Assembly: GCA_903858815.1 (NCBI GenBank)
Contig: CAIOKE010000107.1
Span: 1-48,776, forward strand
DNA length: 48,776 nucleotides
Direction: 5' to 3'
Origin: an uncultured Planctomycetaceae bacterium
GTDB taxonomy: Bacteria; Planctomycetota; Planctomycetia; Planctomycetales; Planctomycetaceae
Part shown: positions 8,736 through 16,445 of the stretch, in pieces
Numbering within the stretch: position 1 is the first letter of the stretch
Layout: each line of letters starts with the position of its first letter
The notes under the pieces: model-generated
What the model saw: only the letters and a program-made list of their open reading frames with translations
Databases searched by the model: none
Told to the model about the DNA's origin: nothing
Made by a program: the position numbers and the translations under genes

Positions 8736-9261
8736 CAGTCGACGATCAGGAGTCCCTCCCGACCGAAGGGCGGTTTCTCAGGCCGCCGTTCTCTCTCGCC
8801 GTGAACAGAGCCGATCCTCGCCACCTCACGCCCGGCGCACGCCTTCGAATGTTCCCCTTGAACATCCATCCGACGCTGCGAAACAACAGGCAGCAAAACT
8901 GCGAGAACCGTCACAATCACAACATCCGTAACAATCTGCAGATCCCATACCGTAGGCACAATTGACACAATCGATACATTTTAACATCGACGTAAAGCCT
9001 TGATGTCAAAACAATTACACGAAATCAGGCTGTTTCAATGCCGGTCAGACCCGAAAAACGGCGCTAAGCAACATGAACAGTGTTATTAGCGCTTTGTCAA
9101 TTTGCCTGAACACCACCGCTCGGCAAACTCGCGGGAAGACTGCCTTCCCCGCAAGGTTCCGAGCACTGACAGTCGATTCCCACTCGAAAAACTGGTATTT
9201 TCACCCTGCCGGGCGCGCTCCTCCTCTCCATGCACGCCTCCATACTCGCGGATACAGCCTC
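8736..9261. other. Divergent intergenic region, possible leader RNA
   Basis: There is no convincing gene here. On the minus strand a TTGACA (9009-9004) is followed 20 bases later by TAAAAT. The spacing is long, so this is a weak promoter candidate for a leader of about 300 bases that would run into the terminator at 8681-8735. A minus-strand TCGGATG around 8870 could pair with the 5' arm of that terminator (7 bp). Nothing clear is seen for the plus-strand SDR gene. A reading frame extending the prepilin-like protein upstream through this region has no recognisable protein features. Confidence 0.35.
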
Positions 9262-10245
9262 ATGGCAAAATGTCTGGTTACTGGCGGATCTGGCTTTATT
9301 GGCAGTCATCTGACCGAGCTTTTGCTGGCTCAGGGACACTCGGTCGTTGTCCTCGATAACCTCTCCACTGGCCGCTCTGAAAACCTCGATCACGTTCGCC
9401 ATCACGAACGACTGGAAATCCGTTCCGGTTCCATCACGGACCCGGTCGCGCTCAGCGAAGCAGTTCGCGGCGCAGAAGTCATTTTTCACCTTGCCGCTGC
9501 TGTCGGTGTGAAACTTGTCGCTGAAGACCCCGTTCGAACCATCGAAACCAACATCTACCCCACAGAACACCTGCTGCGACTGGCTGTTCAGGGCACGGTC
9601 AAACATTTCTTTCTCGCATCCACCAGCGAAGTCTACGGCAAAAATCCGAAGGAACGCTGGACGGAAGAGGATGACCTGCACCTTGGGCCCACCAGTCGTC
9701 CCCGCTGGGCCTATGGCTGTTCCAAAGCTATCGACGAATTCCTCGCCCTCGCCTACTGCCAGAAATATGGCCTCGGAGTCACGATTGGGCGGTTTTTCAA
9801 CGTCGTTGGGCCACGGCAGGTGGGCAACTATGGCATGGTCGTGCCTCGATTCGTCGATGCCGCTCTGCAGGGCCAGCCACTCACTGTCTACGACGATGGA
9901 TCGCAGGTTCGCTGTTTTGCTCACGTTCGCGAAATTGTCAGCTGTGTGCTGGACCTGACTCTGCACCCGGCAGCCACCGGCCGAGTTTTCAATATTGGCA
10001 GCGATCAGCCGGTTTCCGTCATTGACCTCGCCCGACGGGTGCTGCACAAAACCGGCTCAAATTCGGAAATTTCCTTCCTTCCGTATCACCGAGCGTACAG
10101 TGAAGATTTCGAGGACGTGCAGCGGCGAGTGCCCTGTGTTGATCTGCTGCAACAGACCATCGGCCGCAAACCCGTCATGACCCTCGACCAGATCCTTGAA
10201 GACATCATCGCGTGGAAAACCAACCGCCCCTCTTGCGGGAATTGA
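9262..10245 (+). CDS. NAD-dependent epimerase/dehydratase (SDR family, nucleotide sugars)
   Basis: A 327-aa extended short-chain dehydrogenase acting on a nucleotide sugar, similar to UDP-glucose 4-epimerase and UDP-glucuronate decarboxylase. The Rossmann glycine motif is G8-x-x-G11-x-x-G14 ([10 protein letters not shown]). The catalytic pair Y151 and K155 lies in YGCSK, with the substrate Ser/Thr in the preceding [16 protein letters not shown] and [14 protein letters not shown] are typical of the substrate side of the family. The ATG at 9262 begins right at the first beta strand; more upstream starts add no family sequence. The exact reaction cannot be told from motifs alone. A role in polysaccharide or lipid glycan precursor synthesis is inferred from the family. 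Confidence 0.85.
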   Translation: MAKCLVTGGSGFIGSHLTELLLAQGHSVVVLDNLSTGRSENLDHVRHHERLEIRSGSITDPVALSEAVRGAEVIFHLAAAVGVKLVAEDPVRTIETNIYPTEHLLRLAVQGTVKHFFLASTSEVYGKNPKERWTEEDDLHLGPTSRPRWAYGCSKAIDEFLALAYCQKYGLGVTIGRFFNVVGPRQVGNYGMVVPRFVDAALQGQPLTVYDDGSQVRCFAHVREIVSCVLDLTLHPAATGRVFNIGSDQPVSVIDLARRVLHKTGSNSEISFLPYHRAYSEDFEDVQRRVPCVDLLQQTIGRKPVMTLDQILEDIIAWKTNRPSCGN

Positions 10246-10275
10246 CAATCGCACACATCCGGAAGCCCCTGGCAC

Positions 10276-10305
10276 TTGATTCCTCCGGGCTTCCCCTGGT
10301 ATTCT
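10276..10305 (+). promoter_or_regulatory. Candidate sigma-70 type promoter for tRNA-Leu
   Basis: TTGATT (10276-10281), an 18-base spacer and TATTCT (10300-10305), each 4/6 to consensus, place a start about 40 bases before the tRNA. An 8-bp inverted repeat (GGAAGCCC with GGGCTTCC, 10261-10294) overlaps it and may terminate the SDR transcript. Confidence 0.5.
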
Positions 10306-10351
10306 TTCTCGTTCGCCTGAGGCTGGCAGTTTCTTCAGTTTCAGGCCCACT

Positions 10352-10433
10352 GCGGTAGTGGCGAAACTGGCAGACGCGCACGCTTGAGGGGCGTGTGGAG
10401 CAATCCGTGCAGGTTCAAGTCCTGTCTACCGCA
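10352..10433 (+). tRNA. tRNA-Leu (anticodon GAG)
   Basis: The acceptor stem GCGGTAG pairs with CTACCGC and the discriminator is A at 10433. The anticodon stem CACGC/GCGTG encloses loop TTGAGGG with anticodon GAG. The variable arm is long, as in class II tRNAs, and the T arm is GCAGG-TTCAAGT-CCTGT. The 3' CCA is not encoded (TTC follows), so it must be added enzymatically. It reads CUC and CUU leucine codons. Confidence 0.95.
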
Positions 10434-10449
10434 TTCAGATACCCCGCTC

Positions 10450-12669
10450 ATGTCTCAGCCTCCGGATCCCGCTGCATCATCCCCGGCCACACAGCCTTCT
10501 GCTGGTGACCCACCGCAGCAACCGTTCAACGTCCGGACCTTCTGTTCAGAGACCGCTGGCCTGCTGCAGGTCGCTCCCGGACAGGTCGAAGGCGCCGTCA
10601 AACTGTTTGATGACGGCAACACCATCCCGTTTATCGCTCGCTATCGCAAGGAACAGACTTCAGGACTGGACGAGCGACAGCTGCGACACATCGAAGACGC
10701 CCTTGAAAAAGCCCGCGAACTGGCCAACCGCCGTAATTCCATTCTGAAATCCATCTTCGAACAGGGACGGCTGACTGCCGCTCTGCAACAGCAGATCCTG
10801 CAGTGCCGTGACCAACGCAGCCTCGAAGAATTGTACCTGCCATTCCGCCCCAAAAAACGTACTCGCGCTGCCATGGCAAAAGAGCGTGGACTGCAGCCAC
10901 TGGCCGACATCCTGCTCGCCCAACAACCCCTGCAACTCCAACCTGCGGCTCTCCTCGCACGCTTCGTCAATCCCGCACAGGGCGTCCCCGATGAAGCCGC
11001 CGCACTCCACGGCGCCTGTGATATCCTCGCGGAAACATGGGCCGACCAGCCCGCACACAGACGCATGGCAGCAGAACTCGCCGCTCGCGGCGAACTCATT
11101 TCATCTGTCAAAAAAGGCCGCGAAGAAGAAGGGGCTCGCTTCGCCGGATACTTCAGCTTTCGCGAACGCATCGCCTCCATGCCCTCGCACCGCTTCCTTG
11201 CCATGCAACGCGGTGCAGAAGAGGGCATCCTGAAACTCCAGCTTGAACTTGACGAACAACAGGCCTGCCGACGCCTCGCCGATTCCGTTCTGAAAGATCC
11301 GCGATTTGCTTTCCACAGACAACTGCAGGACACCGTTGTCGACTGCTTCGATCGACTGCTTAAACCGGCCGCAGAATCAACCGTCCTGCAACAGCTGCGG
11401 GAAAAAGCTGATGCCGAAGCTGTGGCCGTCTTCGCGCGCAACCTGCACGACCTGCTCATGGCCGCTCCCGCCGGACAACACGTCACAATCGGTGTCGATC
11501 CCGGATACCGCACTGGCTGCAAACTGGCTGTCGTCGACAGAACCGGCCGATTCCTCACCAGCGAAACCATCTACCCCACACCACCCCGCGAAGATCTGCA
11601 GCATGCCGAAAATGTACTGCTGAAACTGATCCACCAGCACCACGTCAGCCTGATCGCTGTCGGCAACGGCACCGCCTCACGTGAAACGGATCGATTCGTC
11701 GCCGATGTGCTCAAACGACACAACCTCAGTATCACCCACGTCACCGTCAGCGAAGCCGGTGCCTCTGTGTACTCCGCCAGCGAAACTGCCATCGCCGAAT
11801 ACCCGGACCTGGATGTCACCATTCGCGGTGCCATCAGTATCGCTCACCGCCTCCAGGACCCCCTTGCCGAACTCGTCAAAATCGATCCACGATCCATCGG
11901 CGTCGGGCAGTATCAGCACGACGTCGATCAGACCCTCCTGAAAAAAGCGCTCGACCGCGAAGTGGAATCCTGTGTCAATGCCGTCGGCGTCGATCTGAAT
12001 ACAGCCAGTGTGCCACTGCTGACGCATGTCGCCGGCATCGGTCCCGTACTGGCCCGAAAAATCGTCGCCTGGCGCGATGAACACGGCGCTTTCCTGTCAC
12101 GTCGAGATCTGCTCAAAATTCCACGCCTCGGCCAGAAGGCCTTTCAACAGGCAGCCGGCTTCCTGCGGATTCGCGAAGGCTCAGAACCACTCGACGCATC
12201 CGCCGTACACCCGGAACAATACTCGCTGGTCCAGCACATGGCCCGGCACCTGCAGCTGCAACCCGCCGGTCTCATCGGCAATCCGCAGATCACCTCACAA
12301 ATCCGACCGGAAGACTTTATCAGCAGCGAATTCGGAGAATTCACAGTCCGGGATGTCCTGCAGGAGCTGGCCCGCCCCGGACGTGACCCCCGCAGCGAAT
12401 TCCGCACCGCGCGCTTCGCCGACGGGATCAGCGAAATCGAACATCTGCAGCCCGGCATGGAATTGGAAGGAATCGTTACCAACGTAACGAAATTCGGGGC
12501 CTTCGTTGATATCGGCGTGCATCAGGATGGACTGATTCACATCTCTCAGCTGGCCGACCACTTCGTCCGCGATCCGGCAGAAATTGTATCCGCCGGTCAG
12601 ATCGTCGCCGTAACCGTACTGGAAATTGATCTCAACCGCCGCCGCATAGCACTCCGCAGACGTCGCTGA
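10450..12669 (+). CDS. tex: Tex-family transcription accessory / RNA-binding protein
   Basis: A 739-aa homologue of Tex, a conserved nucleic-acid-binding protein linked to transcription in bacteria and related to eukaryotic Spt6. The order of domains is complete: a helical N-terminal Tex region (FIARYRKEQTSGLDERQLR), a YqgF/RNase H-like domain (VDPGYRTGCKLAVVD, with D350), a helix-hairpin-helix region (VAGIGPVLARKIVAWR), and a C-terminal S1 domain (VTNVTKFGAFVDIG, about 674-739). It starts at the ATG at 10450, 16 bases after the tRNA; any earlier start would overlap the tRNA. A Pro/Ser-rich stretch of about 30 residues precedes the conserved part. It may be co-transcribed with tRNA-Leu (inference). 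Confidence 0.95.
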   Translation: MSQPPDPAASSPATQPSAGDPPQQPFNVRTFCSETAGLLQVAPGQVEGAVKLFDDGNTIPFIARYRKEQTSGLDERQLRHIEDALEKARELANRRNSILKSIFEQGRLTAALQQQILQCRDQRSLEELYLPFRPKKRTRAAMAKERGLQPLADILLAQQPLQLQPAALLARFVNPAQGVPDEAAALHGACDILAETWADQPAHRRMAAELAARGELISSVKKGREEEGARFAGYFSFRERIASMPSHRFLAMQRGAEEGILKLQLELDEQQACRRLADSVLKDPRFAFHRQLQDTVVDCFDRLLKPAAESTVLQQLREKADAEAVAVFARNLHDLLMAAPAGQHVTIGVDPGYRTGCKLAVVDRTGRFLTSETIYPTPPREDLQHAENVLLKLIHQHHVSLIAVGNGTASRETDRFVADVLKRHNLSITHVTVSEAGASVYSASETAIAEYPDLDVTIRGAISIAHRLQDPLAELVKIDPRSIGVGQYQHDVDQTLLKKALDREVESCVNAVGVDLNTASVPLLTHVAGIGPVLARKIVAWRDEHGAFLSRRDLLKIPRLGQKAFQQAAGFLRIREGSEPLDASAVHPEQYSLVQHMARHLQLQPAGLIGNPQITSQIRPEDFISSEFGEFTVRDVLQELARPGRDPRSEFRTARFADGISEIEHLQPGMELEGIVTNVTKFGAFVDIGVHQDGLIHISQLADHFVRDPAEIVSAGQIVAVTVLEIDLNRRRIALRRRR

Positions 12670-12709
12670 TCTGCTGCTGCAAACCTCTGTCAATTCCTCA
12701 GACCACTGC

Positions 12710-14101
12710 TCAGATACAGCCCGTCGGCTGCACCGCAGCCACAACCGGCACCTCAGTACATCCACTGAAACGACAGGCAGTGATCAGACTGCGACCAGCC
12801 ACACCCTGCCACTCGATCGCATGCCGCTGCAATGGAGGTTCCCGACGGTCCTCCACTGACAAACCCATCAGAATCATGTCCTGACAATTATTCAGCCAGA
12901 TACCCGTCGGCGCTGAATCCAGAATCTGCGAATGACTGATTGTCACGTTCCGACAATCCTCCAGTTCCAGCAGACCACGCCGCTGCAGCTCAGGAGCCTC
13001 AGGAAACTGATGACGTCCCGTCTGACAGTCCTGCAGAATATTGCCACTGAAAATACTGTCCCGACACCTCCGCAATGTCACTCCAGTACAAAGCTCACGC
13101 TCAACACCGTAGTCAGCATTATGCCCCAGACTGTTGTCGCCGATTGTGATCTGAGCACAGTCTTCCAGCAGCAGATTGCGATGATGCCCCGAATAAATAC
13201 AGTTGCCAGTCAATGAAACTCCCTGCACCGAAGTCAGATGCACGTTCACCCACTGACTGCCAATCAGATTGCCCGACACGGCAATCATTCCCACTTTGGC
13301 ATTGACCGCTGCCGGCTGACCAATCATCCGGATATTGGCCCCATTCGGACTGTAGGTGGCCTGAATCGTGTTGCTGCAGATCGTCCCCTCGCGAATACTG
13401 CCCTCACTGGCGTCCAGCCAGATTTCCGCCGTCGGGACACCGTCCGCATCCGGAACACCGTGCCCACCGTTGTTGTTGTACTCAATGTCGTTACCCGTGA
13501 TCTGCAGATTACGGATTTCACTCTTCTCAATCCGAATGCCACCCAGCCGACAGTAACTGATATGACTGCTGCTGATAATCGTCTGATGCAGATTCACTGT
13601 GTCCAGCCAGATTCCAATTCCCGTATTGTGATAAATGTGGCAGTGACTGATCAGCACGTTCCTTGCCCGTCCGGTGATCTGGATGCCATGACGCAGCCGG
13701 CGCAACAGCACCCCCGTCACAACAGGCTGCATCACACCCTCCAGACGAACACCATCCGCCTCGGGATGCAGTCCCGTGATCTCCAGATCGGACAGCATCG
13801 GCATCCGCTCGTGCGTCCAGATCGTATCACGAAAATCCTTCGGAGCTGCCGTTCCGGTGTGTGACCCGCGAAACACGATCGCCGGCCCGGCACCATCCAT
13901 CAGAATTCGAGCCGTTCCGCTTTCGCCCCGAATCGACGTTCGCCCCACCGTCGGCAGCGAAACAATCAACGCACGAGTAATCCGGTAGTCGCCCCGCGGC
14001 AGACACACCTCGCCAACAGACTCGTCAATCGCATGCTGCAGCGCCTCAGTGTCGTCCGTTACACCGTCACCAGCTGCTCCATAGTCCGCCGCCTGAGCCA
14101 T
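12710..14101 (-). CDS. Right-handed parallel beta-helix protein (pectate lyase 3 type N-terminus)
   Basis: A 463-aa protein that opens with YGAAGDGVTDDTEALQHAID, the signature of the Pectate_lyase_3 / GH28-like beta-helix start. Short strand repeats follow in a regular rhythm (for example NVLISHCHIYHNTGIGIWL and NLQITGNDIEYNNNGG), typical of right-handed beta-helices. Family members bind or cleave polysaccharides; no catalytic residues can be named here. No signal peptide is visible, so export, if any, is by another route. The ATG at 14101 has an AGGAG six bases upstream. The BON-like gene ends 32 bases before it, so the two may share a transcript. Confidence 0.8.
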   Translation of the reverse strand: MAQAADYGAAGDGVTDDTEALQHAIDESVGEVCLPRGDYRITRALIVSLPTVGRTSIRGESGTARILMDGAGPAIVFRGSHTGTAAPKDFRDTIWTHERMPMLSDLEITGLHPEADGVRLEGVMQPVVTGVLLRRLRHGIQITGRARNVLISHCHIYHNTGIGIWLDTVNLHQTIISSSHISYCRLGGIRIEKSEIRNLQITGNDIEYNNNGGHGVPDADGVPTAEIWLDASEGSIREGTICSNTIQATYSPNGANIRMIGQPAAVNAKVGMIAVSGNLIGSQWVNVHLTSVQGVSLTGNCIYSGHHRNLLLEDCAQITIGDNSLGHNADYGVERELCTGVTLRRCRDSIFSGNILQDCQTGRHQFPEAPELQRRGLLELEDCRNVTISHSQILDSAPTGIWLNNCQDMILMGLSVEDRREPPLQRHAIEWQGVAGRSLITACRFSGCTEVPVVAAVQPTGCI

Positions 14102-14133
14102 CTGTGTCTCCTGAATGCGACGGTAGCCCCCCC

Positions 14134-14364
14134 TTAACGCGGTACCACCACCTGCAACTGATTATCAATCACATGACCAGGGTACATTCGAGTCGCTGCA
14201 GTGGTCGCCAGCTGGCGCGCCAGCCACGAACCCGCTCGACCCGTCAATGTCACCGTCTGAAATCCCGCCTCAACTCGGAAATCCGAGATTTCCACCGATC
14301 CCAGCTCATAAATCAAATCCAGACAACGATCTGTTTCCGGACTGGTTTTCGGAGTCTGTCGCAT
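14134..14364 (-). CDS. Small BON-like domain protein
   Basis: A 76-aa protein whose second half (VTLTGRAGSWLARQLATTAA then VIDNQLQV) follows the BON pattern: a strand with a T-G turn, an R/A-rich helix and a final N-x-L-x-V strand. BON domains bind phospholipid or act as structural modules in envelope proteins; this one has no signal peptide and is a single domain. The start at 14364 is preferred because GGAGG lies five bases upstream; two in-frame ATGs at 14376 and 14388 are alternatives. It lies 32 bases upstream of the beta-helix gene on the same strand. Function unknown. Confidence 0.65.
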   Translation of the reverse strand: MRQTPKTSPETDRCLDLIYELGSVEISDFRVEAGFQTVTLTGRAGSWLARQLATTAATRMYPGHVIDNQLQVVVPR

Positions 14365-14517
14365 GCATGCCTCCATGTACCTCACCACCGCCGTAAATCA
14401 GCACAAACCGCTGACCCACTCTGCCTGATCCCCACTTTTCTCAATAAAACCCTATCAGAAAACCACCCCCGATTTCAAAGCAGTCCACGAGATTCCCGAA
14501 CTGAATCACCCGCCCTT

Positions 14518-14553
14518 CGACTCGCCCCTCGACTCGCCCCTCGACTCGCCCCT
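14518..14553. repeat. 12-bp direct repeat, three copies
   Basis: CGACTCGCCCCT occurs three times head to tail (14518, 14530, 14542), ending at the stop codon of the minus-strand permease. A partial fourth unit follows inside the gene end. Probably replication slippage. Confidence 0.9.
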
Positions 14554-16352
14554 CAACCCTCCCGCTGCAACGCACCAGCTGCCGTCTTCAGCACCACCGC
14601 CCGTAAACCCCAAACCAATGCCGCATAGAACAGCAAACAGAAAATCACACAGCTAAAAAGCAACGGCCCGTCGTCCGCTGACAACCCTCGGAATTCACTC
14701 AGAAACCCCATACCCACCGGATAAAATGCCATCAGAAACAACCACTCAACATTTCTCTGCCCGTCATAAGGAAGCATGCCAATCAAAAACGCTGGCCCCA
14801 GCGCAAACGCCAGGACACCCAGCAAAGTCGCCACTGTGGCCTTCATCTGAGATTTCGAACGCAGACTGAAATACAGCCCCAGCCACAGACCAAACGACAG
14901 ATGCAGCCAGTTGAACGCGGCTGTTCGAACAAGGTACACCAACGAATTATTCTGCCCGTCCCACGCCCACCCCAGCTTCTCATCAACTCGCAGCCTGTAC
15001 AGCATCATCAGCCCCGTCAGTACCATCACAAAGGCACGAATTCGACTGGCCCCGGCTGCCTTGCCCAGCAGAAAATCTCGATTGGAAATCGGTACTGTCA
15101 GCAGAATCTCCAGCGTCTGACGCTCACGCTCAAACACGATACAGCGAGCTGCCGTGGACATCACAGCCGTCACCCCCAGAATCATCAGCAGTGAATTTGT
15201 TATGAACACCGGAGCGAGTGAAGACAGAAGCAGTCCATCAGACGATAGCCACACCAGAAGAAACAACACCGCCAGACTCAGAAGAATCTGCCCCCGCACA
15301 CTCGCTAGCGCCGACAGCGAACGCTCTCGCCACGCAATCACTCCGAATTCCGGCAACACGCGCGAAACTAAAGTCTCGGCTTTCTTGTCAACCCGCCGGA
15401 CCACTGCCGGAGCATCAACCACCACAGGCTCGTCAGCCACCACGACGCTCTTACTGACACCCCGCAGTCGCCGCACAACCCAGTGCGGTCGTGTCAGAAT
15501 CCACGCCAGTACCCACGCCACTCCCCGGACCACCCGCCGCCCGGTCAGCGGAGCCTCCTCACGATAACGAGACACCGCCACACCGCTGACCACTATCATC
15601 AGCAGCGACATCAGCAGCACAGGCAGACCCGCCGCCAACAGATTAAAACCCGGCAGCGCGGAAAATAACGCCTCCAGATAGCGAATAAACAAAAAGCTGA
15701 CAAAATTGGACAGGGCCGGCAGAGTCTCCCTGTCAAGAAACATCGCCGCAAACAATGGAGGACCTATCGCCATCAGAAGCAACGTCAAATACGTCATCCA
15801 GAAGGCACTGACCGCTGTCTCCAGCAGACTTGACCAGAACATGGCCGTACTGCTGATCTGCAGAGCTGCCAGAAACAGGACCAGCATGGCATCCAACAGG
15901 ATACCTCTGGAAAAGCCACCCAGGGAATAAGAGATCCCCAGCAATGGTCCGGTCAGCAACAGCAGCCACGCCATCGGTAACAGCCGCGCCAGAAACTTCT
16001 CCAGTACGATGGATCCGGGAGTCAGTCTGGAGACCAGCATCAGCCCCAGCGTCTGTCGCTCACGCTCAGATGCAATCGCAGAACACGTCAATGCCGGCAG
16101 CAACAGCAGCAACGCCCACAAATCAAAAACCAACAAACCTGACAGCAGCTCAAACCCTGTCCCCAGAAAACTAATCGGCCCACCAACACGTTGAGTGCGA
16201 CTGACCAGACTGCTGTACCAGCTGAGCATCACAAACATCAGTACCAGCAACACCACGCCACGCAGTACCCACGTGCGACGACGACCAGCAGCCTCTGTCA
16301 ACTCTCGACGCAGCAGCGGAAATTCCAGAAACAGCCACAGCCGATTCCACAT
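14553..16352 (-). CDS. ABC-2 type permease, internally duplicated (paralogue 2)
   Basis: A 599-aa inner-membrane protein made of two similar halves. Each half carries the ABC-2 permease signature ERERQTL: SERERQTLGLMLVSRLTPGS in the first half and FERERQTLEILLTVPISNRD in the second. Each signature sits within a set of hydrophobic helices, and a charged linker at about 265-345 joins the halves. The start at 16352 has GGAGG seven bases upstream. The gene follows paralogue 1 after a 93-base gap. ABC-2 permeases normally need a separate ATPase; none is encoded anywhere in this window, so the partner must be elsewhere or these proteins act otherwise. Substrate unknown. Confidence 0.82.
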   Translation of the reverse strand: MWNRLWLFLEFPLLRRELTEAAGRRRTWVLRGVVLLVLMFVMLSWYSSLVSRTQRVGGPISFLGTGFELLSGLLVFDLWALLLLLPALTCSAIASERERQTLGLMLVSRLTPGSIVLEKFLARLLPMAWLLLLTGPLLGISYSLGGFSRGILLDAMLVLFLAALQISSTAMFWSSLLETAVSAFWMTYLTLLLMAIGPPLFAAMFLDRETLPALSNFVSFLFIRYLEALFSALPGFNLLAAGLPVLLMSLLMIVVSGVAVSRYREEAPLTGRRVVRGVAWVLAWILTRPHWVVRRLRGVSKSVVVADEPVVVDAPAVVRRVDKKAETLVSRVLPEFGVIAWRERSLSALASVRGQILLSLAVLFLLVWLSSDGLLLSSLAPVFITNSLLMILGVTAVMSTAARCIVFERERQTLEILLTVPISNRDFLLGKAAGASRIRAFVMVLTGLMMLYRLRVDEKLGWAWDGQNNSLVYLVRTAAFNWLHLSFGLWLGLYFSLRSKSQMKATVATLLGVLAFALGPAFLIGMLPYDGQRNVEWLFLMAFYPVGMGFLSEFRGLSADDGPLLFSCVIFCLLFYAALVWGLRAVVLKTAAGALQREG

Positions 16353-16406
16353 TCTGCCACCCCTCCGGATTCCCTCAGCAGCACCCAGCCTCTACACCAC
16401 CTTACC

Positions 16407-16434
16407 GCGATTATCGCATCCATGCAATTGCATG
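16407..16434. promoter_or_regulatory. Two adjacent palindromes between the permease genes
   Basis: GCGAT-T-ATCGC (16407-16417) and the perfect 14-bp palindrome CATGCAATTGCATG (16421-16434) lie in the 93-base gap between the two permeases. This looks like operator-type dyad symmetry, but no regulator is identified. Confidence 0.4.
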
Positions 16435-16445
16435 CCGTCCAGAAC

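Noticed and set aside
8654-8968. Upstream extension of the prepilin-like reading frame
   Set aside because: It would read through an intrinsic terminator and adds about 100 residues unrelated to the conserved N-terminus.
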